A stretch of 64,000 nucleotides of DNA from Pasteurella bettyae CCUG 2042 (GCF_000262245.1 NZ_AJSX01000041.1:121364-185363), one strand, 5' to 3'. Shown: positions 49,689 to 59,972, numbered from the stretch's first letter. The notes: generated by a model not told the origin, from the sequence alone. A program made the numbers and translations.

Positions 49689-49740
49689 AATAAGAATTAT
49701 CTTTCTAATCAAAAAAATAGTAAATTCGACAAATATCATT

Positions 49741-49767
49741 AAGCGAGAAAAAATCTTCTCGCTTTTT
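49741..49767 (+). terminator. intrinsic terminator of the NCS2 permease
   Basis: AAGCGAGAA (49741-49749) pairs with TTCTCGCTT (49756-49764), then T's. It lies 52 bases after the stop codon. Confidence 0.88.
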
Positions 49768-49831
49768 CTATATATATTTACGTTATTTTTTATACAATTT
49801 CTTTAATTATTTTGATTACTAAAGTAAAAAA

Positions 49832-49847
49832 TGTGATCTAATTCAAG
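49832..49847 (+). promoter_or_regulatory. probable CRP site upstream of manX
   Basis: TGTGATCTAATTCAAG has a perfect left half (TGTGATCTA) and a partial right half (TCAAG for TCACA). It lies just upstream of the predicted -35 hexamer, a suitable place for activation of a sugar PTS operon. Confidence 0.55.
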
Positions 49848-49859
49848 AAATGAGAAAAA

Positions 49860-49888
49860 TTATCAGCTGAAACGTTTTCAGCTAAAAT
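49860..49888 (+). promoter_or_regulatory. manXYZ promoter with a palindromic operator in its spacer
   Basis: -35 TTATCA (49860-49865) and -10 TAAAAT (49883-49888) are 17 bases apart. The spacer is filled by the inverted repeat AGCTGAAA-CGT-TTTCAGCT (49865-49883). GCTGAAACGTTTTC also fits the Cra/LacI-family operator pattern at 13 of 14 positions. A repressor bound here would block RNA polymerase. The identity of the regulator is inferred only. Confidence 0.65.
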
Positions 49889-49943
49889 ATTTAAGATAAA
49901 ATAGAGAATTGACATTAATTGGCACAAACATTAAGGAGTCAAA

Positions 49944-50921
49944 ATGACTATTGCTATTATCATAGCAACGCATGGTGTGGCTGCTGAGCAGTTGCTAAAA
50001 ACTACAGAAATGCTCATTGGAGAACAGGAAGATATCGCTTATATTGATTTTGTTCCTGGAGAAAATGCTGAAACTATTATGGCAAAATATCAGGCATTGC
50101 TAGAGGGGCAACTTTCACATTGCGACCAAGTATTATTCCTCGTCGACATGTGGGGTGGTAGCCCATTCAATGCTGCAAATCGTTTCCAAGAAGGCAAATC
50201 CAATATAGATGTAGTCACAGGCGTAAATATTCCAATGCTAGTGAATACCTGTATGGCTAGAGATGATGTAAATTCACTACAAGAATTAGTTGAAGTGGCA
50301 TTAGAAGCGGGATTAACTGGTATTCGTTCATTAAATCATCAACCAATAAAAGAAGAATCAGTTCCTGTTACTCAAGCACAGCAAACTACATCAACACCAA
50401 CCCAACAAATTGTTGATGATGGAAGACGATTAAATATTGCTCTAGCTCGTATTGACGACCGTTTAATTCATGGTCAAGTCGCAACTGTTTGGACAAAAGA
50501 AAGCAAAGCTAGCCGTATTGTAGTGGTTAACGATGATGTTGCTAAAGATACAGTTCGTTCAGCGATGCTAAAAAGTGTTGCACCTCCAGGGGTAACTGCA
50601 CATGTTGTCAATGTTGAAAAAATGATTCGTGTTTATAACAATCCTGAATATGCTGATGAGCGTATGATGTTATTATTTACTAATCCAACCGATGTAGTCA
50701 CACTCATGGAAGCTGGTGTTCCATTCAAATCAGTGAATATTGGTGGCATGTCATATAAAGAAGGTAAAAAAATGATTACCAGTGCCATAGCCGTCAATGA
50801 TGTAGATATTGAAGCATTCAAGAAACTTAATGCACAAAATATTGAACTTGATGTGCGTAAAGTATCGAATGATACACGCCAATATATGATGGATTTATTA
50901 AAGAAAAATAACTTAATCTGA
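49944..50921 (+). CDS. manX: mannose-family PTS enzyme IIAB
   Basis: 325 residues. The IIA domain has phospho-His10 in IIATHG. A Gln/Thr/Pro-rich linker (about 135-158) follows. The IIB domain has phospho-His176 in ARIDDRLIHGQVATVW. It passes phosphate from HPr to sugars entering through ManYZ; E. coli ManXYZ takes mannose, glucose and glucosamine. It starts the operon with manY, manZ, yobD and manA. Confidence 0.97.
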   Translation: MTIAIIIATHGVAAEQLLKTTEMLIGEQEDIAYIDFVPGENAETIMAKYQALLEGQLSHCDQVLFLVDMWGGSPFNAANRFQEGKSNIDVVTGVNIPMLVNTCMARDDVNSLQELVEVALEAGLTGIRSLNHQPIKEESVPVTQAQQTTSTPTQQIVDDGRRLNIALARIDDRLIHGQVATVWTKESKASRIVVVNDDVAKDTVRSAMLKSVAPPGVTAHVVNVEKMIRVYNNPEYADERMMLLFTNPTDVVTLMEAGVPFKSVNIGGMSYKEGKKMITSAIAVNDVDIEAFKKLNAQNIELDVRKVSNDTRQYMMDLLKKNNLI

Positions 50922-50931
50922 GGAAACTAAA

Positions 50932-51732
50932 ATGGAAATTTCAACATTGCAAGTCATTCTTGTATTTCTAGTCTCCTGCATGTGTGGTGCGGGTTCAATT
51001 CTTGATGAGTTCCAAACTCACCGCCCTTTAATTGCTTGTACCTTAATTGGTTTAGTCCTTGGTGATATGAAAACGGGGATTATTGTAGGCGGTTCACTAG
51101 AATTATTAGCTTTAGGTTGGATGAACATTGGTGCTGCACTTGCACCAGATGCAGCATTAGCCTCTGTTATCTCAACTATTCTTGTTATCGTTGGTAAACA
51201 AGATATTACTACAGGTATTGCTGTGGCAATTCCATTAGCAGCCGCAGGACAAGTACTAACTTATGTTGTTCGTGCTATTACCGTTGGTTTCCAACATGCC
51301 GCAGATAAATCAGTACAAGATGGTAATCTCGCTCGTTTAGACTGGGTACACTTCGGTGCATTAATGCTACAAGCTATGCGTATCGCTATTCCAGCACTTA
51401 TTGTTGCACTAACAGCAGGAACAGATGTGGTTCAAACTATGTTGAATTCAATTCCTGAAGTGGTGACAACAGGTTTAAAAATTGCAGGTGGTTTCATTGC
51501 TGTAGTCGGTTATGCCATGGTTATTAATATGATGCGTGCTGGACACTTAATGCCTTTCTTCTATGCGGGCTTCGTAATTGCAGCATTTACTAATTTCAAT
51601 TTAGTTGCATTAGGTGTTCTTGGTACCATTATGGCAATTCTTTATATCCAAATTCATCCTAAATATAATAAAAGCCAACAAGTTGTCGTTGCAACAACGG
51701 CAAATAATCACCTTGATAACAGATTAGATTAA
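50932..51732 (+). CDS. manY: mannose-family PTS enzyme IIC
   Basis: 266 residues, membrane protein. LVSCMCGAGSILDEFQTHRPL at the N-terminus and GLVLGDMKTGIIVGGSLELLALGWMNIGAALAPD are IIC-Man hallmarks. It forms the sugar-conducting part with ManZ. It starts 10 bases after manX, and manZ starts 15 bases after it. Confidence 0.97.
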   Translation: MEISTLQVILVFLVSCMCGAGSILDEFQTHRPLIACTLIGLVLGDMKTGIIVGGSLELLALGWMNIGAALAPDAALASVISTILVIVGKQDITTGIAVAIPLAAAGQVLTYVVRAITVGFQHAADKSVQDGNLARLDWVHFGALMLQAMRIAIPALIVALTAGTDVVQTMLNSIPEVVTTGLKIAGGFIAVVGYAMVINMMRAGHLMPFFYAGFVIAAFTNFNLVALGVLGTIMAILYIQIHPKYNKSQQVVVATTANNHLDNRLD

Positions 51733-51747
51733 AATGGGGAAAAGAAA

Positions 51748-52584
51748 ATGACAACTGAAATCAGAAAAGTAACTAAAAGCGATTTAAATTCTGTTGTTCT
51801 TCGTTCTAACCTTTTCCAAGGTTCATGGAACTTTGAGCGAATGCAAGCATTAGGATTTATGTATTCAATTTCTCCAGTAATCAAACGCTTATACCCAGAT
51901 CCAAATTCACAAGAACGTAAAGATGCAATTAAACGCCATCTTGAATTCTTTAATACACAACCCTTTGTTGCTGCTCCTGTTTTAGGTGTAACTATTGCCA
52001 TGGAAGAAGAACGTGCAAATGGTAAACCTATCGATGATGCTGCAATTAACGGTATAAAAGTGGGTCTAATGGGGCCTCTAGCTGGTGTGGGTGACCCAAT
52101 TTATTGGGGAACGGCCCGTCCTGTATTTGCAGCATTAGGGGCTGGTTTAGCATTAAGTGGTAGTATTTTAGGTCCATTGTTATTCTTTATATTATTTAAC
52201 TTCGTGCGTCTAGCAACTCGTTATTATGGTGTAACTTATGGTTATAAAAAGGGCCTAGACGTTGTTAAAGATATGAGTGGTGGCTTACTTCAAAAATTAA
52301 CTGAAGGCGCATCTATTCTTGGGCTTTTCATTATGGGTGCATTAGTACAAAAATGGACAAGCATTAATGTTCCATTAGTGGTTTCAACTATTCAGAAACA
52401 AGATGGTACAACAGAAATCACCACAATCCAAAATATTTTAGATAGCCTCATGCCTGGCTTATTAGCATTATTACTTACCTTCGCTTGTATGTGGTTATTA
52501 CGTAACCGAGTTAATGCACTTTGGATTATCATTGGCTTCTTCGTCATCGGTATTTTTGGTGCATGGACAGGTATTTTAGCTTAA
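51748..52584 (+). CDS. manZ: mannose-family PTS enzyme IID
   Basis: 278 residues. The family blocks are LRSNLFQGSWNFERMQALGFMYSI, NTQPFVAAPVLGVTIAMEE and GLMGPLAGVGDPIYWGTARPV. With ManY it makes the inner membrane channel, which in E. coli also serves lambda DNA entry and some class IIa bacteriocins. A strong terminator hairpin lies 18 bases after its stop codon, before yobD. Confidence 0.97.
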   Translation: MTTEIRKVTKSDLNSVVLRSNLFQGSWNFERMQALGFMYSISPVIKRLYPDPNSQERKDAIKRHLEFFNTQPFVAAPVLGVTIAMEEERANGKPIDDAAINGIKVGLMGPLAGVGDPIYWGTARPVFAALGAGLALSGSILGPLLFFILFNFVRLATRYYGVTYGYKKGLDVVKDMSGGLLQKLTEGASILGLFIMGALVQKWTSINVPLVVSTIQKQDGTTEITTIQNILDSLMPGLLALLLTFACMWLLRNRVNALWIIIGFFVIGIFGAWTGILA

Positions 52585-52599
52585 TTTAAAGCTGTTATA

Positions 52600-52632
52600 A
52601 TAGGCACGTCCATTAAAGGACGTGCCTTTTAA
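52600..52632 (+). terminator. intrinsic terminator between manZ and yobD
   Basis: AGGCACGTCC (52602-52611) pairs perfectly with GGACGTGCCT (52618-52627), six-base loop, then TTTTAATT. yobD starts only 21 bases further on, so the yobD-manA part would depend on readthrough. Confidence 0.85.
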
Positions 52633-52652
52633 TTATCTAGACTTGTAATCTT

Positions 52653-53135
52653 ATGACAAATGCTATTCTTTTAATTTGTGTCCTACTCTTCTTTGCTTAT
52701 TCCTTTTATGAACAATTTGGACTTGATAAACGTAAAGGAAAGACTAAACTTAAATTAGCGCTCAAAAAACAAGCCAAAGCTGATGCAATCATATTTATTG
52801 TACTCATTGGTTGTTTATTTGGATATCAATCTAACAATGTAATTAACATTGCTCCATTTACTATTTTCCTATTAACAACAGCGGTTGTTTTAGCCATATA
52901 TACTGCATTTATTCGTTCCCCTATGCTTATACTAAAAGAAAAAGGCTTTTTCTACAGTAATATGTTTATTGAATATGATAAAATCGCTCAAGTTAATTTA
53001 GCCGAAGGTAATATTTTTGTGATTGATTTAACTAATACTAAGCGATTATTAATCACGCTAGCAAATCCACAAGATACAGAAAAATTAGTCGCATTTTTTG
53101 GTGGCTATAAAGAAAGTATAAAGGGAACAAAGTAA
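52653..53135 (+). CDS. yobD: UPF0266 membrane protein YobD (ManO-like)
   Basis: 160 residues, about three membrane helices (MTNAILLICVLLFFAYSFYEQ, AIIFIVLIGCLFGYQ, IAPFTIFLLTTAVVLAIYTAF), then a cytoplasmic domain with LILKEKGFFYSNMFIEYDKI. This family (YobD/ManO) lies downstream of manXYZ in enterobacteria and the linkage is kept here. Its function is unknown. The stop overlaps the manA start (TAATG), so translation is coupled. Confidence 0.9.
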   Translation: MTNAILLICVLLFFAYSFYEQFGLDKRKGKTKLKLALKKQAKADAIIFIVLIGCLFGYQSNNVINIAPFTIFLLTTAVVLAIYTAFIRSPMLILKEKGFFYSNMFIEYDKIAQVNLAEGNIFVIDLTNTKRLLITLANPQDTEKLVAFFGGYKESIKGTK

Positions 53136-54340
53136 TGACAGGCATTTATAAACTCACTGGTAGCTTACAAAATTATGTTTGGGGCGGGAAAGATTACATT
53201 CCGAACCTATTAAACATATCTAAGGCCCCAAATCAATATTATGCTGAATGGTGGTTAGGTGCACATAGTTCTTCACCGTCACAAATTGATGTTAAAGGAA
53301 AACAACAATCGCTAATTGATTTTATTAAGCAACATCCTGAAGTTCTAGGTAAGCAAAGCCGTGCTATTTTCGGCGATGAACTCGCCTATTTACTCAAAAT
53401 TTTAGATGTTAATAAACCTCTTTCAATTCAATTACATCCAACTAAAAAACAAGCCGAACTAGGTTTTATAACAGAGAATGAAAAAGGGGTTGATTTAAAA
53501 GATCCTAAACGGACTTATAAAGATAATAATCATAAACCTGAAATGATGATTGCTTTATCTGACTTCTGGTTATTACATGGTTTTAAACAGAAAGCCCAAA
53601 TAGCTGAAACGCTAAAAAATCGCCCAAGTTTAACCGCACTTTTAGCTAAATTAGAACATCAAGATCTGCATCATTTTTATGCGGACATCATGCAAGCCAC
53701 TCAATCACAATTAGCCACATGGTTATTGCCAATAATAACAGCAAATAAACAGGCTTATCAAAACCATCAATTAACATTAGAAAATCCTGATTATTGGTTA
53801 CTATATACTATGGAAGCGATGGAAATTTCTGAAGATAAACTTGATCCTGGTCTAATTTGTTTCTATTTATTTAATATTGTTCACCTGAAAACAGGAGAAG
53901 GTATTTATCAAGATGCTGGTATTCCACATGCTTATTTACGAGGTCAAAATATTGAATTAATGGCTTGTTCTGATAACGTTATTCGTGGTGGATTAACGCC
54001 AAAACATGTCGATATTCCCGCATTATTAGAGGTCATTGATTGTCGTGAGATAGAACCTAAGATTATATCAGTTGCTCCCCAGCAAAATGGTTCATTCACT
54101 TATAAAACAGCAGCAAAAGACTTTGCATTAGAAAATGTACGTTATGAGGTCAATACTACGGCAGAAAGTAAAGCAGAAAATGCGATGATTTTATTGGTTA
54201 TGCAAGGCTCTCTAGAAATTTCAGAAAAACAAACCGCACTTTTACTTAATCAAGGTGAATCAGCATTTATTTGTGCAGACACAGAATACAAGATTGAAGG
54301 GATAAAAACAGGTTATTGTGTATTAGCTAAATTACCATAA
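53135..54340 (+). CDS. manA: mannose-6-phosphate isomerase, class I
   Basis: 401 residues. Zinc-site blocks are LSIQLHPTKKQAE (Gln and His) and KPEMMIAL (Glu), with the catalytic-region YQDAGIPHAYLRGQNIELMACSDNVIRGGLTPKHVD. It converts mannose-6-phosphate delivered by ManXYZ to fructose-6-phosphate. Two uptake signals lie inside (53633-53641, 54233-54241) and one just after the gene (54361-54369). Confidence 0.97.
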   Translation: MTGIYKLTGSLQNYVWGGKDYIPNLLNISKAPNQYYAEWWLGAHSSSPSQIDVKGKQQSLIDFIKQHPEVLGKQSRAIFGDELAYLLKILDVNKPLSIQLHPTKKQAELGFITENEKGVDLKDPKRTYKDNNHKPEMMIALSDFWLLHGFKQKAQIAETLKNRPSLTALLAKLEHQDLHHFYADIMQATQSQLATWLLPIITANKQAYQNHQLTLENPDYWLLYTMEAMEISEDKLDPGLICFYLFNIVHLKTGEGIYQDAGIPHAYLRGQNIELMACSDNVIRGGLTPKHVDIPALLEVIDCREIEPKIISVAPQQNGSFTYKTAAKDFALENVRYEVNTTAESKAENAMILLVMQGSLEISEKQTALLLNQGESAFICADTEYKIEGIKTGYCVLAKLP

Positions 54341-54371
54341 TAAAAATATTAACAAAACAAACCGCACTTTA

Positions 54372-54412
54372 ATAAAAAATCCGCCGATATTGATTATCAG
54401 CGGATTTTTTTA
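54372..54412. terminator. bidirectional terminator, manA / iscX
   Basis: AAATCCGCCGATA (54377-54389) pairs with TATCAGCGGATTT (54395-54407), one mismatch, followed by T's and preceded by A's. It separates convergent operons. Confidence 0.85.
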
Positions 54413-54604
54413 TTCATATTCATCAATCCATTTCAATAAAATATTTTCAAGGATTTTTTCATTTGAAGCTTCTGGATTATCATCAAAATCATCAAGCTGA
54501 CAAATCCATTGATGTAAATCTGTAAAACGTACAGTTTGGGGATCTATATCAGGATAAAGATCATACAGATTCTCAGCAATTTGTTGTGCATCTACCCATT
54601 TCAT
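54410..54604 (-). CDS. iscX: Fe-S assembly protein IscX
   Basis: 64 residues, normal for IscX (YfhJ): [20 protein letters not shown] at the start, [11 protein letters not shown] in the middle and an acidic end. It binds IscS near the frataxin site and modulates cluster synthesis; it may bring iron. It is the last isc gene, one base after fdx. Confidence 0.95.
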   Translation of the reverse strand: MKWVDAQQIAENLYDLYPDIDPQTVRFTDLHQWICQLDDFDDNPEASNEKILENILLKWIDEYE

Positions 54605-54605
54605 T

Positions 54606-54947
54606 TTAATGATTCTCTTCTCTTGCGTGATTTAGACTATATTTAGGAATTTCTACAACTAAATCTTCATTACCAATTTTACATTGACAACTTAAGCGAC
54701 TATCTACTTCTAATCCCCAAGCTTTATCCAACATATCATCTTCTTGATCTGTGCTTTCATTCAAGCTGTCTCCACCTTCACGAATAATACAGTGACATGT
54801 AGTACAAGCACAGGAACCATCACAAGCATGTTCAATTTCAATACCCGCCTCTAAAGCAACTTCTAATAAGTTATCCCCAGCTGCAGCATCAACGACCATA
54901 CCCTCTGGACAAATCGTTTCATGTGGAAGAAAAATTACTTTTGGCAT
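54606..54947 (-). CDS. fdx: ISC-type [2Fe-2S] ferredoxin
   Basis: 113 residues. The cluster cysteines are Cys42, Cys48, Cys51 and Cys87, as in E. coli Fdx; Cys46 is a further conserved cysteine. It gives electrons for cluster assembly on IscU. It is coded between hscA and iscX. Confidence 0.97.
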   Translation of the reverse strand: MPKVIFLPHETICPEGMVVDAAAGDNLLEVALEAGIEIEHACDGSCACTTCHCIIREGGDSLNESTDQEDDMLDKAWGLEVDSRLSCQCKIGNEDLVVEIPKYSLNHAREENH

Positions 54948-54971
54948 TTATAATATCCTACTACTTTCCAA

Positions 54972-56822
54972 TTAAAGATCTTCAACAGAATGACCCGTAA
55001 GCGCAGAACGAATAGATTTATCCATTCGACGGGCAGCAAATTCTTGAGTTGCGATATCAAGTGCTTTAATCCCCTGTTTAATCGCTAGAGTATCATTTTG
55101 TTGTTGTAAATTATCAAGATCCATTAATGCTTGCTTAACTTTAGTGAGCTCTTCATCATTCAATAGCTCTTGATCATGAGATAACGCTGAAAGCACAGAT
55201 TCAATAACTCGTTGAGCTTCAACTCGCTGCTCGGCTAATAAACGGATATCAATATCTTGCTTAGCATTTTCCATAGAAGCCTTGAGCATTTGAGTAATTT
55301 CATCGTCAGTTAATCCATAAGATGGCTTAACTTGAATAGAGGATTGAACTCCTGTTGATTTTTCCATGGCAGTTACGTTCAATAAACCATCTGCATCCAC
55401 TTGATAGGTCACTCTTACTTGAGCAGCTCCCGCAGCCATCGCAGGAATACCTCGCAAAGTAAAACGAGCTAATGAACGGCAATCCGCCACCATTTCACGT
55501 TCACCTTGCACAACATGAACAGACATCGCAGTTTGTCCATCTTTAAAAGTCGTAAATTCCTGTGCTCTAGCTACAGGGATGGTAGTATTACGAGGGATAA
55601 TTTTTTCTACCATTCCGCCCATAATTTCAATGCCCAGAGACAATGGAATAACATCAAGTAATAACATGTCAGAATCAGGTTTATTACCCACTAAAATATC
55701 AGCCTGGATAGCTGCACCTAAGGCTACAACTTTGTCAGGATCAATAGAGGTTAACGGCAGGCGTTTAAAGAATTCTCCAACTTGTTCACGAACAAAGGGT
55801 ACTCGTGTTGAACCACCGACCATAACCACTTCTCTCACTTCATCTACTGACACGTGAGAATCTTTCAAGGCTCGACGACAAGCCATAATGGAACGTTTCA
55901 CTAGTGGGCTAATTAAACTATTAAATTGCTCACGAGTAATTACCCCTCTCCAATCTTGATATTCAATCTTCACTGATTCATTATCAGTTAATGCTATTTT
56001 AATAGATGTAGCCAATTCAATGAGCAAACGTTTTTGTTTGTCATCTTGTGGGGAAATTGAAGATTGTTCAACAATCCATTCTGCTAATAAATGGTCAAAA
56101 TCATCACCACCTAATGCAGTATCACCGCCTGTTGCTAAAACCTCAAATACACCTTTTGATAAACGTAAAATTGAAATATCAAAAGTACCACCTCCAAGAT
56201 CGTAAACTGCAATAATACCTTCCTGACCACTATCCAAACCATAAGCAATGGCAGCAGCAGTAGGTTCATTAAGTAAACGTAAAACATTTAATCCTGCTAA
56301 TTTAGCTGCATCCTTGGTGCTTTGACGCTGAGCATCATCAAAATAAGCTGGCACGGTAATTACCGCACCATTTAACTGCCCACCTAATCGCTGTTCAGCA
56401 AATGCGGTAAGTTTTTTCAAAATTTCACTAGAAACTTCAATAGGAGTAAATGCACCTTGACGAGTAGTTATCAGAGGCAATCCATTTTCGGTTTGAGCAA
56501 ATTGATAAGGCAAATTTGGATAACGATTTTGCACATCAGCCAAACTACGACCAATCAAACGTTTTACGGAAATCACTGTATTTTGTGGATCAATACTAGC
56601 TAACTTTGCAGCCTCATACCCCACGGTAACTTGATTATTTTCACCAAAATGAACTATCGATGGGACAAGTGGACGATTTTGTTCGTCTAACAAAATATCA
56701 TTATGCCCACTCCGAACAGCCGCCACTAAAGAATTAGTTGTCCCCAAGTCGATTCCAAGGGCTAATTTATGCTGATGGGGAGCAGCCATTAAGCCAGGTT
56801 CAGCAATTTGAAGTAATGCCAT
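54972..56822 (-). CDS. hscA: Fe-S assembly Hsp70 chaperone HscA
   Basis: 616 residues. The ATPase domain has [29 protein letters not shown] and [13 protein letters not shown]. The substrate-binding domain follows from about residue 385. It binds the LPPVK motif of IscU together with HscB and drives release of the cluster to acceptors. It lies 39 bases after hscB. Confidence 0.98.
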   Translation of the reverse strand: MALLQIAEPGLMAAPHQHKLALGIDLGTTNSLVAAVRSGHNDILLDEQNRPLVPSIVHFGENNQVTVGYEAAKLASIDPQNTVISVKRLIGRSLADVQNRYPNLPYQFAQTENGLPLITTRQGAFTPIEVSSEILKKLTAFAEQRLGGQLNGAVITVPAYFDDAQRQSTKDAAKLAGLNVLRLLNEPTAAAIAYGLDSGQEGIIAVYDLGGGTFDISILRLSKGVFEVLATGGDTALGGDDFDHLLAEWIVEQSSISPQDDKQKRLLIELATSIKIALTDNESVKIEYQDWRGVITREQFNSLISPLVKRSIMACRRALKDSHVSVDEVREVVMVGGSTRVPFVREQVGEFFKRLPLTSIDPDKVVALGAAIQADILVGNKPDSDMLLLDVIPLSLGIEIMGGMVEKIIPRNTTIPVARAQEFTTFKDGQTAMSVHVVQGEREMVADCRSLARFTLRGIPAMAAGAAQVRVTYQVDADGLLNVTAMEKSTGVQSSIQVKPSYGLTDDEITQMLKASMENAKQDIDIRLLAEQRVEAQRVIESVLSALSHDQELLNDEELTKVKQALMDLDNLQQQNDTLAIKQGIKALDIATQEFAARRMDKSIRSALTGHSVEDL

Positions 56823-56861
56823 GCTTATTCTCTAGAAAGTAAATTATTATAATATGTCTAA

Positions 56862-57383
56862 TTAAAACTCAGTTAGTTTTTCTTCAATATGCTCAATTTC
56901 GACTATTAGTTTTTTAATAAAACGCAAACGATCATTTAATATTCGAGCATGTTTCCAATCTTTATTTGAAAGTGCGGTAGATAATTCATAAATTTTATTT
57001 TTATGCTCACTTTCAATTTGAGTTGAAAATACCATTAATTGATCGAAATCTTGAGTATTTTCAATAGATTCAAGCTGTTCACGCCATTCTAATTGTTGCA
57101 TTAAAAATGCCACATCATGAGTACTTTTTTCTTCTAAATTTTGTTGTTCGCCTATATTTAAAGCAATAATACTATCTGCCCGACTAATAGGATCTTTCAA
57201 AATCTGTAAAGCATCATTCACTTCTGCTGACTTTTGCATAGCAATACGCTGTTCTTGTGCACTTGCATGAGCAAAATTATCTGGGTGCAATGTTTTTTGC
57301 AACGCTAAATAGCGAGTTGATAACACTGTTTGATCCACATTAAAGTCAATAGGCAAATCAAAAAGCTCAAATGGATTTAGCAT
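56862..57383 (-). CDS. hscB: Fe-S assembly J-domain co-chaperone HscB
   Basis: 173 residues. The J-domain HPD motif is residues 33-35 in TLHPDNF. A C-terminal three-helix domain binds IscU. It stimulates HscA ATPase. An uptake signal lies inside at 56970-56978. Confidence 0.96.
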   Translation of the reverse strand: MLNPFELFDLPIDFNVDQTVLSTRYLALQKTLHPDNFAHASAQEQRIAMQKSAEVNDALQILKDPISRADSIIALNIGEQQNLEEKSTHDVAFLMQQLEWREQLESIENTQDFDQLMVFSTQIESEHKNKIYELSTALSNKDWKHARILNDRLRFIKKLIVEIEHIEEKLTEF

Positions 57384-57402
57384 AATATATCCGAATTAAT
57401 TA

Positions 57403-57774
57403 TTATACGTTGAAGCTTTCACCACAACCGCATTGGTCTTTCACATTTGGATTTGAGAATTTAAAACCTTCATTTAAACCTTCTTTAACAAAATCCAACT
57501 GTGTTCCATTTAAATAAACAAGACTTTTGGTATCAATGATTACTTTCACGCCATATTGCTCAAATACATTATCATCAGCATTTAATTCATCAACAAATTC
57601 AAGCACATAAGCTAAGCCAGAACATCCTGATGTTTTGATACCTAAGCGTAAACCAATACCTTTACCACGACTCTCTAAACATTTCTTCACATGTTTAGCT
57701 GCATTTTCGGTCATGCTAACTGAAGTTGATGAAGAAAAATGATTTTCTTCTACATTAAATTGTTCTGCTGTCAT
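57403..57774 (-). CDS. iscA: A-type Fe-S carrier IscA with an N-terminal extension
   Basis: 123 residues from the ATG at 57774, which has GGAGG upstream. The three cluster cysteines are Cys51, Cys115 and Cys117 ([13 protein letters not shown]). IscA usually has about 107 residues. Here some 20 extra residues ([17 protein letters not shown]) come before the normal start at Met21. No ribosome binding site is seen before Met21, so the extension is probably translated. Confidence 0.92.
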   Translation of the reverse strand: MTAEQFNVEENHFSSSTSVSMTENAAKHVKKCLESRGKGIGLRLGIKTSGCSGLAYVLEFVDELNADDNVFEQYGVKVIIDTKSLVYLNGTQLDFVKEGLNEGFKFSNPNVKDQCGCGESFNV

Positions 57775-57833
57775 ATTATCAGCCTCCAAGCTAATAAATT
57801 ATAAACTCAAGTAATGTCTATGTCTTTCTTTAA

Positions 57834-58217
57834 TTATTGACCTTTCTTTGCTTTATAATCAGCAATTGCCGCTTTAATGGCATCTTCAGCTAAAATTGAG
57901 CAGTGAACTTTTACTGGAGGTAATTCTAATTCTTCAGCAATTTGACTATTTTTAATTGCACCCGCTTCCTCTAAAGATTTACCTTTTACCCATTCAGTAA
58001 TTAATGAACTTGAAGCAATGGCTGAGCCACAACCGTATGTTTTGAATTTAGCATCTTCAATAATACCTTCATCATTTACTTTAATTTGAAGTTGCATTAC
58101 ATCACCACAAGCAGGAGCACCTACCATTCCAGTACCAATATCTGTAGACTTTTTATCAAATGAACCGACATTACGAGGGTTTTCATAATGATCAATAACT
58201 TTTTCACTATATGCCAT
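57834..58217 (-). CDS. iscU: Fe-S cluster scaffold IscU
   Basis: 127 residues. Ligands Cys37, Asp39, Cys63, His105 and Cys106 are all present, and LPPVK (99-103) is the HscA recognition site. It is the scaffold on which IscS-derived sulfur and iron are assembled. It is coded 27 bases after iscS. Confidence 0.98.
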   Translation of the reverse strand: MAYSEKVIDHYENPRNVGSFDKKSTDIGTGMVGAPACGDVMQLQIKVNDEGIIEDAKFKTYGCGSAIASSSLITEWVKGKSLEEAGAIKNSQIAEELELPPVKVHCSILAEDAIKAAIADYKAKKGQ

Positions 58218-58244
58218 TTTAGCTTTCCTTTTTTAAACGTTTAA

Positions 58245-59459
58245 TTAATGTGCAGACCATTCAATTTTAGACATATCAATGCCTTCTTTATGCATATCCC
58301 ACAAAGGTGATAAATCACGTAATTTAGTCACTGCTTTTTTCACTAACTCAATCGTATAATCAATTTCTTCTTCTGTAGTATAACGTCCCATGGTGAAACG
58401 AATCGAACTATGTGCTAATTCATCATTTAAACCTAACGCACGTAATACATAAGACGGCTCTAAACTTGCGGAAGTACAAGCTGAACCTGATGAGACAGCA
58501 ATATCACGTAAAGCCATCATTAATGACTCACCTTCAACAAAATTAAAACTAATATTTAAATTTGAACCTACACGATGCTCCATTGAACCATTCACGTAAG
58601 TCTCATCAATATCTTTTAAGCCATTATATAAACGATCACGTAACTTAGTTAAACGCGCCATTTCCTCTTCCATTTCTTCTTTACAGATGCGATAGGCTTC
58701 CCCCATACCAACAATTTGGTGAACAGCTAATGTGCCTGAACGCATGCCACGTTCATGACCACCGCCATGAATAATTGCTTCAAGGCGAACACGCGGTTTG
58801 CGACGAACATATAACGCACCAATACCTTTAGGTCCATAAAGTTTATGACCTGACATTGAAAGTAAATCCACATTCAATTCTGATAAATTAATAGGTAATT
58901 TACCAACACTTTGTGTTGCATCTACATGGAAAATAATTTTACGTTCACGACAAAGATCGCCAATTGCTTTAATATCTTGAATGACACCTATTTCATTATT
59001 AACATGCATAATCGAAACTAAAATAGTATCATCACGCATGGCTGCTTTTAATTCGTCTAAATTTACTAAACCATCAGTTTGAGGCGCTAAATAAGTCACC
59101 TCAAAACCTTCACGTTCTAATTGACGACAAGTATCTAACACCGCTTTATGCTCTGTTTTACAGGTGATAATATGCTTACCTTTCGTTTGATAAAAATGAG
59201 CAGCACCTTTAATGGCTAAGTTATCCGACTCTGTTGCGCCAGAAGTAAAGACAATTTCACGGCTATCCGCACCAATTAAATCAGCAATATGGTTACGTGC
59301 TACATCAACAGCTTCCTCTGCTTGCCATCCAAATTTATGGGAACGAGAAGCAGGATTACCAAAAATGCCATCTTTTGTTAAATATTGCATCATTTTTTCA
59401 GCAACACGTTCATCAACGGGACAAGTTGCTGCATAATCCAAATAAATTGGTAATTTCAT
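58245..59459 (-). CDS. iscS: cysteine desulfurase IscS
   Basis: 404 residues. The PLP lysine is Lys206 in [10 protein letters not shown], His104 stacks on PLP, and the persulfide Cys328 is in [14 protein letters not shown]. It supplies sulfur from cysteine for Fe-S clusters, tRNA thiolation and cofactors. It follows iscR by 51 bases. Confidence 0.98.
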   Translation of the reverse strand: MKLPIYLDYAATCPVDERVAEKMMQYLTKDGIFGNPASRSHKFGWQAEEAVDVARNHIADLIGADSREIVFTSGATESDNLAIKGAAHFYQTKGKHIITCKTEHKAVLDTCRQLEREGFEVTYLAPQTDGLVNLDELKAAMRDDTILVSIMHVNNEIGVIQDIKAIGDLCRERKIIFHVDATQSVGKLPINLSELNVDLLSMSGHKLYGPKGIGALYVRRKPRVRLEAIIHGGGHERGMRSGTLAVHQIVGMGEAYRICKEEMEEEMARLTKLRDRLYNGLKDIDETYVNGSMEHRVGSNLNISFNFVEGESLMMALRDIAVSSGSACTSASLEPSYVLRALGLNDELAHSSIRFTMGRYTTEEEIDYTIELVKKAVTKLRDLSPLWDMHKEGIDMSKIEWSAH

Positions 59460-59510
59460 TATTCACTCCGTTTACGTAATAATCATCAAAAGGATGATTT
59501 CATAAAATTT

Positions 59511-59972
59511 TTAATTATTAACAACCAATAAATTTTCAAAATCAGTATGAGATTCTGAAAGCATTCTTGGGGTTTGTTTACTGACTAATTCTTCTAACGT
59601 AATCTCATTCAAGAAATCTTCAATACGATTACTTAATTCTTCCCAAAGGTGATGGGTTAAACATACTTGCCCATCTTTACAATTTCCCTGTCCTAAACAT
59701 TTAGTCACTGAAATATTCTCATTGACTGCAGCGATAATCATGCCAATAGAAATCTTATCTGTAGGACGGCCTAATTTATAGCCACCACCAGGCCCTCGCA
59801 CGCTTTTTACCAATCCATAGCGACGTAATTTTGCAAATAGTTGCTCTAAATAAGAAAGTGAAATATTTTGACGTTCCGAAATATCAGATAAAGTTACTGG
59901 GCCAGAATTAGCATTTAAAGCAATATCCAAAATTGCAGTAACAGCATAACGACCTTTTGAAGTTAATTTCAT
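59511..59972 (-). CDS. iscR: Fe-S cluster regulator IscR
   Basis: 153 residues, Rrf2 family. A winged helix ([20 protein letters not shown]) is followed by the cluster ligands Cys92, Cys98, Cys104 and His107, the same as in E. coli. With its [2Fe-2S] cluster it represses the isc operon through a type 1 site, one of which lies at 60015-60039 upstream. Confidence 0.97.
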   Translation of the reverse strand: MKLTSKGRYAVTAILDIALNANSGPVTLSDISERQNISLSYLEQLFAKLRRYGLVKSVRGPGGGYKLGRPTDKISIGMIIAAVNENISVTKCLGQGNCKDGQVCLTHHLWEELSNRIEDFLNEITLEELVSKQTPRMLSESHTDFENLLVVNN

